A stretch of DNA of 5,182 nucleotides from positions 4,292-9,473 of the forward strand of contig NYTZ01000075.1 in the NCBI GenBank assembly GCA_002683735.1, written 5' to 3'. Made by a program: the position numbers and the translations under genes. The stretch is from Flavobacteriales bacterium. GTDB taxonomy: Bacteria > Bacteroidota > Bacteroidia > Flavobacteriales > UA16. Below, one piece after another: positions 1 to 5,182 of the stretch. The notes beneath the pieces are model-generated. The model saw only the letters and a program-made list of their open reading frames with translations. It made no database searches and was not told where the DNA came from. The first letter of the stretch is position 1. Each line of letters opens with the position of its first letter.

Positions 1-41
1 CTTTTACCGGTGCAATTCTGATTTCCGAATCCCCGAACCTT

Positions 42-776
42 ATGCCTTCCGACCTCGATACACAAGTTCAATTCGTCTTGCATCCCGCATGCGAGCGTGG
101 CCAAGCTGATCACGGGTGGCTCAGCACCTACCACAGCTTCAGCTTTGCGGGGTGGCATGACCCCAGTAAGATGCACTTCGGTGCCTTGAGGGTGCTCAAC
201 GATGACGACGTGGCCGGAGGAGGGGGGTTTGGAACCCACCCGCACGACAACATGGAGATTGTCACGATTCCCACCTCCGGTGCGCTGGAGCACAAGGACA
301 GTATGGGGAACAGCTCGGTGATCCGTGAGGGGGATGTTCAAGTCATGTCGGCAGGTACGGGCATCTGGCACAGTGAATTCAACCACAGCAGCGGTGAGGC
401 AGTCCGCTTCTTCCAAGTGTGGATTTATCCCGATACACGCGACTTGACCCCTCGGTATGACCAAAAGAAGTGCGGCGCGGGGGTGGCCAACGATGGCTTC
501 ACCACCTTGGTGACGCCGGATGGCAGTGCCGGTGTGCGCATTCACCAGAACGCGTACTTCCAGTGGGGCAATTTTAGGGCGGGCCACACGGTGGACTACG
601 CCATGCACGGAGCCGGCCAGGGTGTCTACGTGATGGTGATCGAAGGCGAGGCGGAAGTGCTCGGCAAGAAACTCGGCCGCCGCGATGCGATTGGGGTGTG
701 GGATACGGCGTCTTTGTCGTTGACCGCATCTTCAGATTGTGAATTGCTCTTGATTGAGGTGCCCATGCGGTGGTGA
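42..776 (+). CDS. Pirin family protein (YhaK-like double cupin)
   Basis: A 244-residue protein of the bacterial pirin/YhaK family: metal-binding double-cupin proteins of the cytoplasm, some of which show quercetin 2,3-dioxygenase activity in vitro while most have no known physiological substrate. The opening ERGQADHGWLSTYHSFSFA (residues 18-36) is the family signature. The N-terminal cupin carries the expected metal ligands: His66 and His68 in GTHPHDNMEIVT, then His110 and Glu112 in SAGTGIWHSEFN. The C-terminal cupin (about 165-244) lacks a comparable set, as is usual. Length fits the family (about 230-245). The frame stays open upstream to the window edge, but the ATG at 42 leaves a plausible short leader before the conserved start, so I kept it. 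No Shine-Dalgarno is visible. The gene is separated by 86 bp from the next and is probably its own unit. The family is certain; the substrate cannot be inferred. Confidence 0.93.
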   Translation: MPSDLDTQVQFVLHPACERGQADHGWLSTYHSFSFAGWHDPSKMHFGALRVLNDDDVAGGGGFGTHPHDNMEIVTIPTSGALEHKDSMGNSSVIREGDVQVMSAGTGIWHSEFNHSSGEAVRFFQVWIYPDTRDLTPRYDQKKCGAGVANDGFTTLVTPDGSAGVRIHQNAYFQWGNFRAGHTVDYAMHGAGQGVYVMVIEGEAEVLGKKLGRRDAIGVWDTASLSLTASSDCELLLIEVPMRW

Positions 777-800
777 AGTGCCTTGTTTGCAATTGGCACT
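777..800 (+). terminator. Hairpin directly after the pirin gene, possible terminator
   Basis: AGTGCC (777-782) pairs with GGCACT (795-800), and TTG (783-785) with CAA (790-792), leaving a TTTG loop and a two-base TT bulge. The stem begins on the base after the pirin stop codon. No T-run follows (CTGACTTTGG), so it is not a textbook intrinsic terminator; it may instead stabilise the mRNA end or be chance. The pairing was read by eye and no energy was calculated. Confidence 0.35.
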
Positions 801-848
801 CTGACTTTGGGAATGTCCACCTTACCTCGGCGAACCCCCCGTAATTTC

Positions 849-853
849 GAGGG
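849..853 (+). promoter_or_regulatory. Shine-Dalgarno-like GAGGG before the 863 start
   Basis: GAGGG lies nine bases upstream of the ATG at 863. It is the only purine-rich ribosome-binding-like site seen before a start in this window, and it supports 863 as the start. In Bacteroidota such sites often contribute little, so its function is uncertain. Confidence 0.35.
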
Positions 854-862
854 ATTCATCGC

Positions 863-1456
863 ATGTTGAGCAATTGGTGGAATCGATGGGGCCTGGCGTC
901 CCTGCGCCGTGAACCGGCGGCTGTCCGTGCCCGGGAGGGCCGAGGGTTGTCCTCGACCTCTCATCTCGTGTTCCTCGTCCCCGGCCACAAGTCAGGACTT
1001 CGCAGGGAGTTGCGCCAGTTGGTGGCGGACTTGTCTGTGCGGACAGACATCCCTGATTGGACCTGTGTTGTGGACACAGGTTGGACCCGAAAGGCCCACG
1101 CCAAAAGCCGCGCGCAGCGCATCAAGCGAAGCGAGAATGCGACCCTGCTTCCGCCGGATTTCCCGCAAGACCCACGCATCCATCTTTTGTGGAGGGATGA
1201 TGTTTCGAGACAGGGGCTACCCAAGGTCCTGCCAGAACCCTTGAAGCGTGAAGGTGTTCTCATCTGTTTGCACCGTGGAGGGGAACAACTGGTGATGGAG
1301 GCTTTGCTCAAACGGTCGACCCTAGGTTTCAAAGTGGGGCCGACTGTGGAAGAAGGAGATGAATTGGATTTCATGCTGGCGTGGCCAGACGATGGCGGCA
1401 TGTCGGAATTCGTCGAATTGACGTTGCATTACTTGAATACACTCGACTTGAAATGA
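863..1456 (+). CDS. Small Bacteroidota protein upstream of dapA (DUF6913-like), function unknown
   Basis: A 197-residue protein of unknown function. It begins with a basic, Trp-rich segment (MLSNWWNRWGLASLRRE) without a hydrophobic stretch, so it has no evident signal peptide or membrane span. A beta-alpha start follows (HLVFLVPGHKSGLRRELRQL, 34-53), then a probable strand with CVVDTGW (68-74), a strongly basic stretch (75-89), a strand plus helix (GVLICLHRGGEQLVMEALLK, 131-150) and an ending FKVGP...ELDFML...FVELTLHYLNTLDLK. This layout, especially the FKVG motif and the Y-L-x-x-L end, resembles from memory the small Bacteroidota proteins labelled DUF6913 that often sit beside dapA. That match is recollection, not a search. 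The stop overlaps the dapA start as ATGA (1453-1456), which argues for translational coupling and makes the ORF very likely real. A role tied to lysine or peptidoglycan precursor synthesis would be guesswork. Confidence 0.72.
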   Translation: MLSNWWNRWGLASLRREPAAVRAREGRGLSSTSHLVFLVPGHKSGLRRELRQLVADLSVRTDIPDWTCVVDTGWTRKAHAKSRAQRIKRSENATLLPPDFPQDPRIHLLWRDDVSRQGLPKVLPEPLKREGVLICLHRGGEQLVMEALLKRSTLGFKVGPTVEEGDELDFMLAWPDDGGMSEFVELTLHYLNTLDLK

Positions 1457-2361
1457 CCAAGCGATTCACGGGTCTTGGTGTGGCCCTCATCACACCATTC
1501 AATGCAGAAGGTGCCCTTGATTTTCCGGGCTTGGAGCGGATGGTTCACCATGTTTCAGGCAGCAAGGCTCATTTTCTGGTGGTCCTTGGCAGTACAGGTG
1601 AGGCCCAGCTCATGGATGCGGAAGAAAAGAGACGGGTGCTCGATTTCGTGCAGGAGGTCAATGGTGGACGTTTGCCCATCGTGGCCGGGTTTGATGCGGG
1701 TGGGGGCACCGCCTCGGCTGTTCAGCGACTGCATCAGATGGACACGACGGGTTTGGACGGCCTGCTGATCAGTCCGCCGCCTTACATCAAGCCGGGTCAG
1801 GCCGGTGTGGTGGACATGTTCCAGGCGCTTTCGGCCGCCTCGCCCTTGCCGATCATCCTGTACAATGTGCCGAGCCGCACGGGGGTGCATCTGACACCGG
1901 AGACCATCATCGACATCGCTCAATCTTGCGGCCAGGTGGTTGCCTTGAAACAAGCTTGGGATGACATGATCGAATTCCGCGCCATCCGCGCTGGTGTCCC
2001 AGAGGCCTTCACTTTGTTGTCGGGTGACGATGTCAATGCCATTCCCATGATGTCCATCGGTGGGGATGGATTGGTCAGTGTGATTGGCAATGCATATCCG
2101 AACCGTTGGGCAGAAGCCATGGACCTGGCCATGTTCGGCTCAGTCAAAGAGGCAGAAGCGAGCCTGTTGGATCAGAGGACGCTGTTGGAAGCCCTGTTCA
2201 ACGAGGGCAACCCCACAGGAATCAAGGCAGTCTGCGATTTGCTCGGATTGTGCGGTCCTTCTCCTCGAAAGCCGCTGATGCCGGCGTCCAAAGCCTATCG
2301 AGACACCCTGTACTCGGCCATGGCATCTGTAGATGCCCGTCCGGTCGGCACGGAGTCCTGA
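1453..2361 (+). CDS. dapA: 4-hydroxy-tetrahydrodipicolinate synthase (DHDPS)
   Basis: A 302-residue class I aldolase of the DHDPS/NAL family. DHDPS condenses pyruvate with aspartate semialdehyde in the cytoplasm, the first committed step to diaminopimelate and lysine. The (beta/alpha)8 landmarks occur in order: GVALITPF (9-16), LGSTGEAQ (45-52), Tyr111, LYNVPSRTG with Tyr137 and Arg142 (136-144), the Schiff-base Lys166 in VALKQAW, LLSGDD (188-193), GGDGLVSV (203-210) and NPTGIKA (253-259). The frame is open upstream from 1381, but the ATG at 1453 puts the conserved start at the right distance and overlaps the previous stop as ATGA. Two sites deviate: Ser47 stands where the E. coli enzyme has Thr44, and KQAWDD follows where KEA(S/T)G is usual. 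Ser keeps the hydroxyl, so activity is plausible. A different aldolase of the same family is the main alternative; Arg142 and the gene's neighbour favour DapA. Confidence 0.87.
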   Translation: MTKRFTGLGVALITPFNAEGALDFPGLERMVHHVSGSKAHFLVVLGSTGEAQLMDAEEKRRVLDFVQEVNGGRLPIVAGFDAGGGTASAVQRLHQMDTTGLDGLLISPPPYIKPGQAGVVDMFQALSAASPLPIILYNVPSRTGVHLTPETIIDIAQSCGQVVALKQAWDDMIEFRAIRAGVPEAFTLLSGDDVNAIPMMSIGGDGLVSVIGNAYPNRWAEAMDLAMFGSVKEAEASLLDQRTLLEALFNEGNPTGIKAVCDLLGLCGPSPRKPLMPASKAYRDTLYSAMASVDARPVGTES

Positions 2362-2373
2362 GGTCCGGGGTCG
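2362..2373. other. 12-bp convergent intergenic gap
   Basis: Only 12 bases separate the TGA of dapA (2359-2361) from the TGA of the C-terminal transketolase gene on the other strand (2374-2376). There is no room here for a terminator, so the 3' ends of the two mRNAs probably run into each other's coding regions. Confidence 0.85.
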
Positions 2374-3366
2374 TCAGGCGAGTAAGCCTTGTTTGACGGA
2401 GATGACCTCTTTGCAAGAGGTCACAATTTGGCTCGGCCCCAAACCATATTTCTCTAGCAGTTGCGCGGGGGTGCCGGACTCTCCGAAGCTGTCGTTGACG
2501 GCCACCAATCGCTGGGGCGCCGGCATGTGCTGAGTCAGGCAGGCGGCTACGCTTTCACCTAGACCTCCAGCACGCTGGTGCTCTTCAGCAGAGACCACGC
2601 ATCCCGTGCGGCTGACGCTCTCGAGCAGGGCCTTCTTGTCCAGGGGTTTGATAGTGTGCATGTCGATCAGGTCGACGGAAATGCCTTCGGAAGCGAGTTG
2701 GCGGGCTGCGAGGATGGAATTCCACACAATGTGACCATTGGTCACGAGGGTGACGTCGCTACCGGTCGTGATGCGGCGGGCCTTGCCGATGACAAAAGGC
2801 TCATCTGCGCTTGTGATGACGGGCACTTTCGGCCGGCCGAAACGGAAGTAGACCGGACCATGGTGCTCGGCGATGGCGTGGGTGGCATTTCGCGTTTGCT
2901 CGTAGTCACACGTGTGGATGACCGTCATGTTCGGCAGCATCTTCATCATGCCCACGTCTTCCAGAATCTGGTGGGTGGCACCGTCCTCTCCGAGGGTGAG
3001 GCCGCAGTGTGAGGCACAAATCTTGACGTTCTTCTCGCTGTAGGCGACGCTCTGGCGAATCTGATCGTAGACGCGACCGGTGGAGAAGTTGGCAAACGTT
3101 CCGGTGAAGGGAATCAGGCCGCCAATGGTCATGCCGGCCGCGACCCCAATCATGTTGGCCTCTGCAATGCCCGCTTGCTGGAACCGCTCAGGAAACGCCT
3201 CCTTGAACGCATTCATCTTCAGCGACCCGGTTAGATCGGCACACAGGGCGACCACCTTGTCATTGGCTTGTCCAACTTCGAGCAGTCCTTGGCCGAAGCC
3301 GCTGCGGGTATCCTTGCGGACCAGGCCGTCGAGTTCGGCTTGGCTGGCTGAGAGAAAGTCCATCAT
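2374..3366 (-). CDS. Transketolase, C-terminal subunit
   Basis: A 330-residue subunit with the pyrimidine-binding and C-terminal domains of transketolase, the thiamine diphosphate enzyme that moves two-carbon ketol units between sugar phosphates in the pentose phosphate pathway. Visible landmarks: GIAEANM (66-72) with the Glu69 that activates the cofactor; PFTGTFANFSTGRVYDQIR (86-104); SHCGLTLGEDGATHQ (119-133), which contributes to the phosphate and substrate site; FRFGRP (174-179); and, in the C-terminal domain, DMHTIKPLD (235-243), EEHQRAGGLGESVA (261-274) and NDSFGESG (291-298). Length (about 310-330) is normal for the split form. The start overlaps the VWA gene's stop as ATGA (3363-3366); a second ATG follows immediately, so either may be used. 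It should pair with the N-terminal subunit at the right edge. The cofactor site needs both polypeptides, yet the genes are separated by the VWA gene. 1-deoxyxylulose-5-phosphate synthase is unlikely because that enzyme is one long chain. Confidence 0.95.
   Translation of the reverse strand: MMDFLSASQAELDGLVRKDTRSGFGQGLLEVGQANDKVVALCADLTGSLKMNAFKEAFPERFQQAGIAEANMIGVAAGMTIGGLIPFTGTFANFSTGRVYDQIRQSVAYSEKNVKICASHCGLTLGEDGATHQILEDVGMMKMLPNMTVIHTCDYEQTRNATHAIAEHHGPVYFRFGRPKVPVITSADEPFVIGKARRITTGSDVTLVTNGHIVWNSILAARQLASEGISVDLIDMHTIKPLDKKALLESVSRTGCVVSAEEHQRAGGLGESVAACLTQHMPAPQRLVAVNDSFGESGTPAQLLEKYGLGPSQIVTSCKEVISVKQGLLA
2403..2423. terminator. Perfect 9-bp inverted repeat near the convergent gene ends
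   Basis: TGACCTCTT (2403-2411) and AAGAGGTCA (2415-2423) are exact reverse complements around a TGC loop. The repeat lies 41 bases past the dapA stop and inside codons of about residues 315-322 of the C-terminal transketolase subunit, 26 bases before that gene's stop codon. It could fold in either transcript and might mark the 3' end of the dapA mRNA. No T-run follows on either strand, so intrinsic termination is not demonstrated; processing or pausing, or chance, are alternatives. Confidence 0.45.
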
Positions 3367-4784
3367 GGTCTGAGGGTGAGGGTGTGATTTCCCCCGGAGC
3401 GAATATCTACTTTCCGGGTGACGGAGAGGTCGGTTCGGGGTGCGTGTTTTGCACGGAAGATCACCACGTATCGACCCGGTTGCAGGTCGTATCGGCCGGA
3501 AGGGTCTTGCCCTTCGAAAGAGACGACCAGGTTAAGGCCGGATTCTCCCTCTTTGAACAGGCCGCCATACCCGGCCGTGCCCACGTCAAGGTTCAATGAG
3601 CCCGGTTCTGAGATGGCCACCGGCACGATGCGTCCATCTCCAATGTGGACGCCATCGACGATTTCGGGAGGCAGTGTGGCAAATTCAAGCCGATAGGTTC
3701 CGGCGAGGTAGCGTTGGCGGGTGCCCACAGATTGGACGTGGACGGGGTCGCATCCTCCTTGTTGGAAGACGCGGACAGGAGTGCCTGATAAGGCGCTTCG
3801 GTCTCTGCTCTGGCTCAGATCCAGGAAGCCCAGGGGGGCGTCCAAAGCCACGTGGTTGTGTTGACGTGGCGTCAGGACGACTTGTTCCAGCCGCAAGGGG
3901 GGAATGCTGTGAAGCACCACGTCATATTCCGGGACAGGGTTCAGGACAAGCGTGTCCGGGGTGCCGGGCGCAATTTGAGTGTGCACGGCCTGAAGTGCCG
4001 GGTGGCCAGATTGGCGCTCGATGAACTCAAAGGGAATCGCCGTGACGGTGGGCTGACCATGGGCGTCGAGCAGGTCCAACTGCACGGTGGTCCGGTGGAC
4101 GGCTTGGTCGATGACAATGTCGAGCACTTCGCCGAAGACCTCAGGACGGGATGCATCGAAATATCGCCCCACGCATTGAAAGGTGTCCTTGTATTTCTCC
4201 TCGAGGCCGATGCCGATGATGAACGGCTGAATGACGATGCCCTGTGCTTGGAGCGCCCGGGACACCGCGCAGGGGTCTTCGTCGCAAGCTTCGATGCCGT
4301 CGGTGATGAGCACGATCACATTGCGTCCGGGGCCGGATGTGGCGGCAAAGTCATCGGCTGCAGCGAGCAAGGAGCGGGCAATTGGGGTCGTGCCTTGTGC
4401 CCTGAGCTTGCGAAGTTCTTGCTGGATGATCAGGTTGCGACCCGGACCGATGGGGACGATCAACTCTGTATCGTCGCAATCTTGTTTGCCTGGAACGTGT
4501 TTGGTGCCATGCCCATAGACCCGCAGACCCAGTTCAATGTTGTCCTGCAAATAGAGGCTGTCCAAGGAAGCGGCCAACAGCTCTCGGGCCACATCCCATT
4601 TGCGTCGGCGGCCCCAAAATGCATTCATCGAGTTCGAGGCATCGAACACGAACAGAATGCGGGTCACCTCCCCATTTGCGTTGGTGCTGCTGGAATTTTG
4701 GGCGCGCGCGTTTCCTATGCCCGTCAGCAACCAGCACAACCCCAAGGCCACACCCCAGAAAATTGGACGGCGGTAGCCGGCCAT
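3363..4784 (-). CDS. Secreted von Willebrand factor A domain protein with repeated beta-rich tail
   Basis: A 473-residue exported protein. Residues 1-28 form a Sec signal peptide: RR at 5-6, a hydrophobic core WGVALGLCWLLTG, and a likely signal peptidase I site at ARA|Q (28/29). A VWA domain spans about 41-228 with a complete metal-ion-dependent adhesion site: DASNS (Asp48, Ser50, Ser52), Thr132/Thr133 in GTTPIA, and Asp162 in LITDGIEACDEDPC. Cysteines 103, 167, 172 and 204 lie in this domain in positions typical of this VWA subgroup, suggesting disulfides outside the cytoplasm. The remaining 245 residues are predicted beta-rich, with three related segments (see findings). VWA domains of this kind bind protein partners through a divalent cation; the partner here is unknown. 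The start at 4784 is fixed by the signal peptide and by the TGATG overlap with the upstream gene. It lies between two transketolase subunit genes. No transmembrane anchor or lipobox is seen, so periplasmic or surface release is likely. Confidence 0.92.
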   Translation of the reverse strand: MAGYRRPIFWGVALGLCWLLTGIGNARAQNSSSTNANGEVTRILFVFDASNSMNAFWGRRRKWDVARELLAASLDSLYLQDNIELGLRVYGHGTKHVPGKQDCDDTELIVPIGPGRNLIIQQELRKLRAQGTTPIARSLLAAADDFAATSGPGRNVIVLITDGIEACDEDPCAVSRALQAQGIVIQPFIIGIGLEEKYKDTFQCVGRYFDASRPEVFGEVLDIVIDQAVHRTTVQLDLLDAHGQPTVTAIPFEFIERQSGHPALQAVHTQIAPGTPDTLVLNPVPEYDVVLHSIPPLRLEQVVLTPRQHNHVALDAPLGFLDLSQSRDRSALSGTPVRVFQQGGCDPVHVQSVGTRQRYLAGTYRLEFATLPPEIVDGVHIGDGRIVPVAISEPGSLNLDVGTAGYGGLFKEGESGLNLVVSFEGQDPSGRYDLQPGRYVVIFRAKHAPRTDLSVTRKVDIRSGGNHTLTLRP

Positions 4785-5182
4785 CAGTAGTCGGCGAGGG
4801 GGGACTGGAGTTGGGAGAGGGCTTCGGCGAGCTGATCGTCATTCGGGGCCACGCCATGCCATTTGTGGGTGCCTTCCATGAAGTCCACACCTCGTCCCAT
4901 ATCGGTGCGCATCAATACCCCCAGAGGCTTGCCTCGACCTGCCGCTGATCGGGCTTCCTTGAAGATGCGATCCAGGTCCTCGAGGTCGTGGCCGTTGCAC
5001 TCCAATACGGTCCAGCCGAAAGCGGCCCACTTGGCGCTCAGATCGCCCAGCGACATGACGTCTTCCACGGAGCCATCAATCTGCTGACCGTTGTAGTCGA
5101 CAAAGCTGATCAGGTTGTCAATCTTATGGTGCGCTGCATACAAGGCCGCTTCCCAGATTTGGCCTTCTTGCAATTCGCCATC
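4784..5182 (-). CDS. Transketolase, N-terminal subunit (partial, 5' end outside window)
   Basis: The last 132 residues of the thiamine diphosphate-binding subunit of split transketolase; the beginning lies beyond the right edge. The visible part opens within the cofactor motif: DGELQEGQIWEA is the end of GDGELQEGQ, and the matching Asn is in FVDYNGQQIDG about 30 residues later, which together bind magnesium and diphosphate. Further landmarks are ECNGHDLEDLDRIF, the segment GKPLGVLMRTDMGRGVDFME, and THKWHGVAPND, whose His is the conserved substrate-site WHG histidine. A TTG at 5171-5173 is an internal Leu codon and not a start. The family's usual length is about 270-285 residues, so roughly half is missing. 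Its TGA shares one base with the ATG of the VWA gene, so ribosomes could pass directly on. It should form the active enzyme with the product of 2374-3366. Confidence 0.95.
   Translation of the reverse strand, partial: DGELQEGQIWEAALYAAHHKIDNLISFVDYNGQQIDGSVEDVMSLGDLSAKWAAFGWTVLECNGHDLEDLDRIFKEARSAAGRGKPLGVLMRTDMGRGVDFMEGTHKWHGVAPNDDQLAEALSQLQSPLADY

Noticed and set aside
842..849. TAATTTCG as a Bacteroidota -7 promoter element (TAnnTTTG) before the 863 gene
   Set aside because: It matches five of six fixed bases, but no TTG element lies at the usual distance upstream and it sits only 13 bases before the start codon, so the support is too thin to annotate.
1381..1452. A 24-residue N-terminal extension of DapA from an upstream ATG at 1381
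   Set aside because: It would overlap the preceding gene by 76 bases, and the DapA family starts close to the ATG at 1453, which also forms a standard ATGA junction.
2578..3012. A 144-codon open frame on the + strand opposite the C-terminal transketolase gene
   Set aside because: It lies wholly antisense to strongly conserved transketolase motifs and its protein resembles nothing; it is a shadow frame.
4699..4784. Lipoprotein or Tat signal in the VWA protein
   Set aside because: The cysteine in LGLCW (residue 17) has Leu, not Gly/Ala/Ser, just before it and lies inside the hydrophobic core. The RR at 5-6 lacks the rest of a Tat motif. A signal peptidase I site at ARA|Q fits better.
3852..4790. 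A 312-codon open frame on the + strand opposite the VWA gene
   Set aside because: It is the exact antisense of a gene with an intact signal peptide and complete VWA metal site. Its translation has no recognisable domain, and long antisense frames are common in GC-rich coding DNA.
5171..5173. TTG start for the transketolase N-terminal subunit
   Set aside because: The frame continues upstream as Asp-Gly-Glu to the window edge, completing the cofactor-binding GDGELQEGQ motif, so this codon is an internal leucine.

Overview
The window looks like an ordinary, chromosomal, metabolic stretch of a moderately high-GC member of the Bacteroidota. This rests on three things: a transketolase encoded as separate N- and C-terminal subunits, a small protein of a Bacteroidota-type family directly upstream of dapA, and a near absence of Shine-Dalgarno sequences before most starts. 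The taxonomic call is inference. No RNA gene, mobile element, CRISPR array, attachment site or origin was seen.

Left half, + strand. A complete pirin (double-cupin, YhaK-like) gene occupies 42-776 and is followed by an 86-bp gap holding a hairpin. Next comes a two-gene unit: a poorly characterised 197-residue protein (863-1456) whose stop overlaps by four bases (ATGA) the start of a dihydrodipicolinate synthase gene, dapA (1453-2361). DapA commits aspartate semialdehyde to lysine and diaminopimelate synthesis.

Right half, - strand. Read from the right edge leftwards, the order is the N-terminal transketolase subunit (entering from outside the window, ending at 4784), a secreted von Willebrand A domain protein (4784-3363), then the C-terminal transketolase subunit (3366-2374). 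The two junctions overlap by one base (TGATG) and four bases (ATGA), so this is one tightly packed, probably translationally coupled operon. An exported VWA protein thus sits between two halves of a cytoplasmic enzyme. This is the most unusual arrangement here.

The two halves converge tail to tail. Only 12 bp separate the dapA and transketolase stops, and a perfect 9-bp inverted repeat lies just inside the end of the transketolase gene. No wholly new system is evident. The points worth following are the VWA insertion, the repeated beta-rich tail of that protein, the dapA partner protein and some DapA active-site substitutions.
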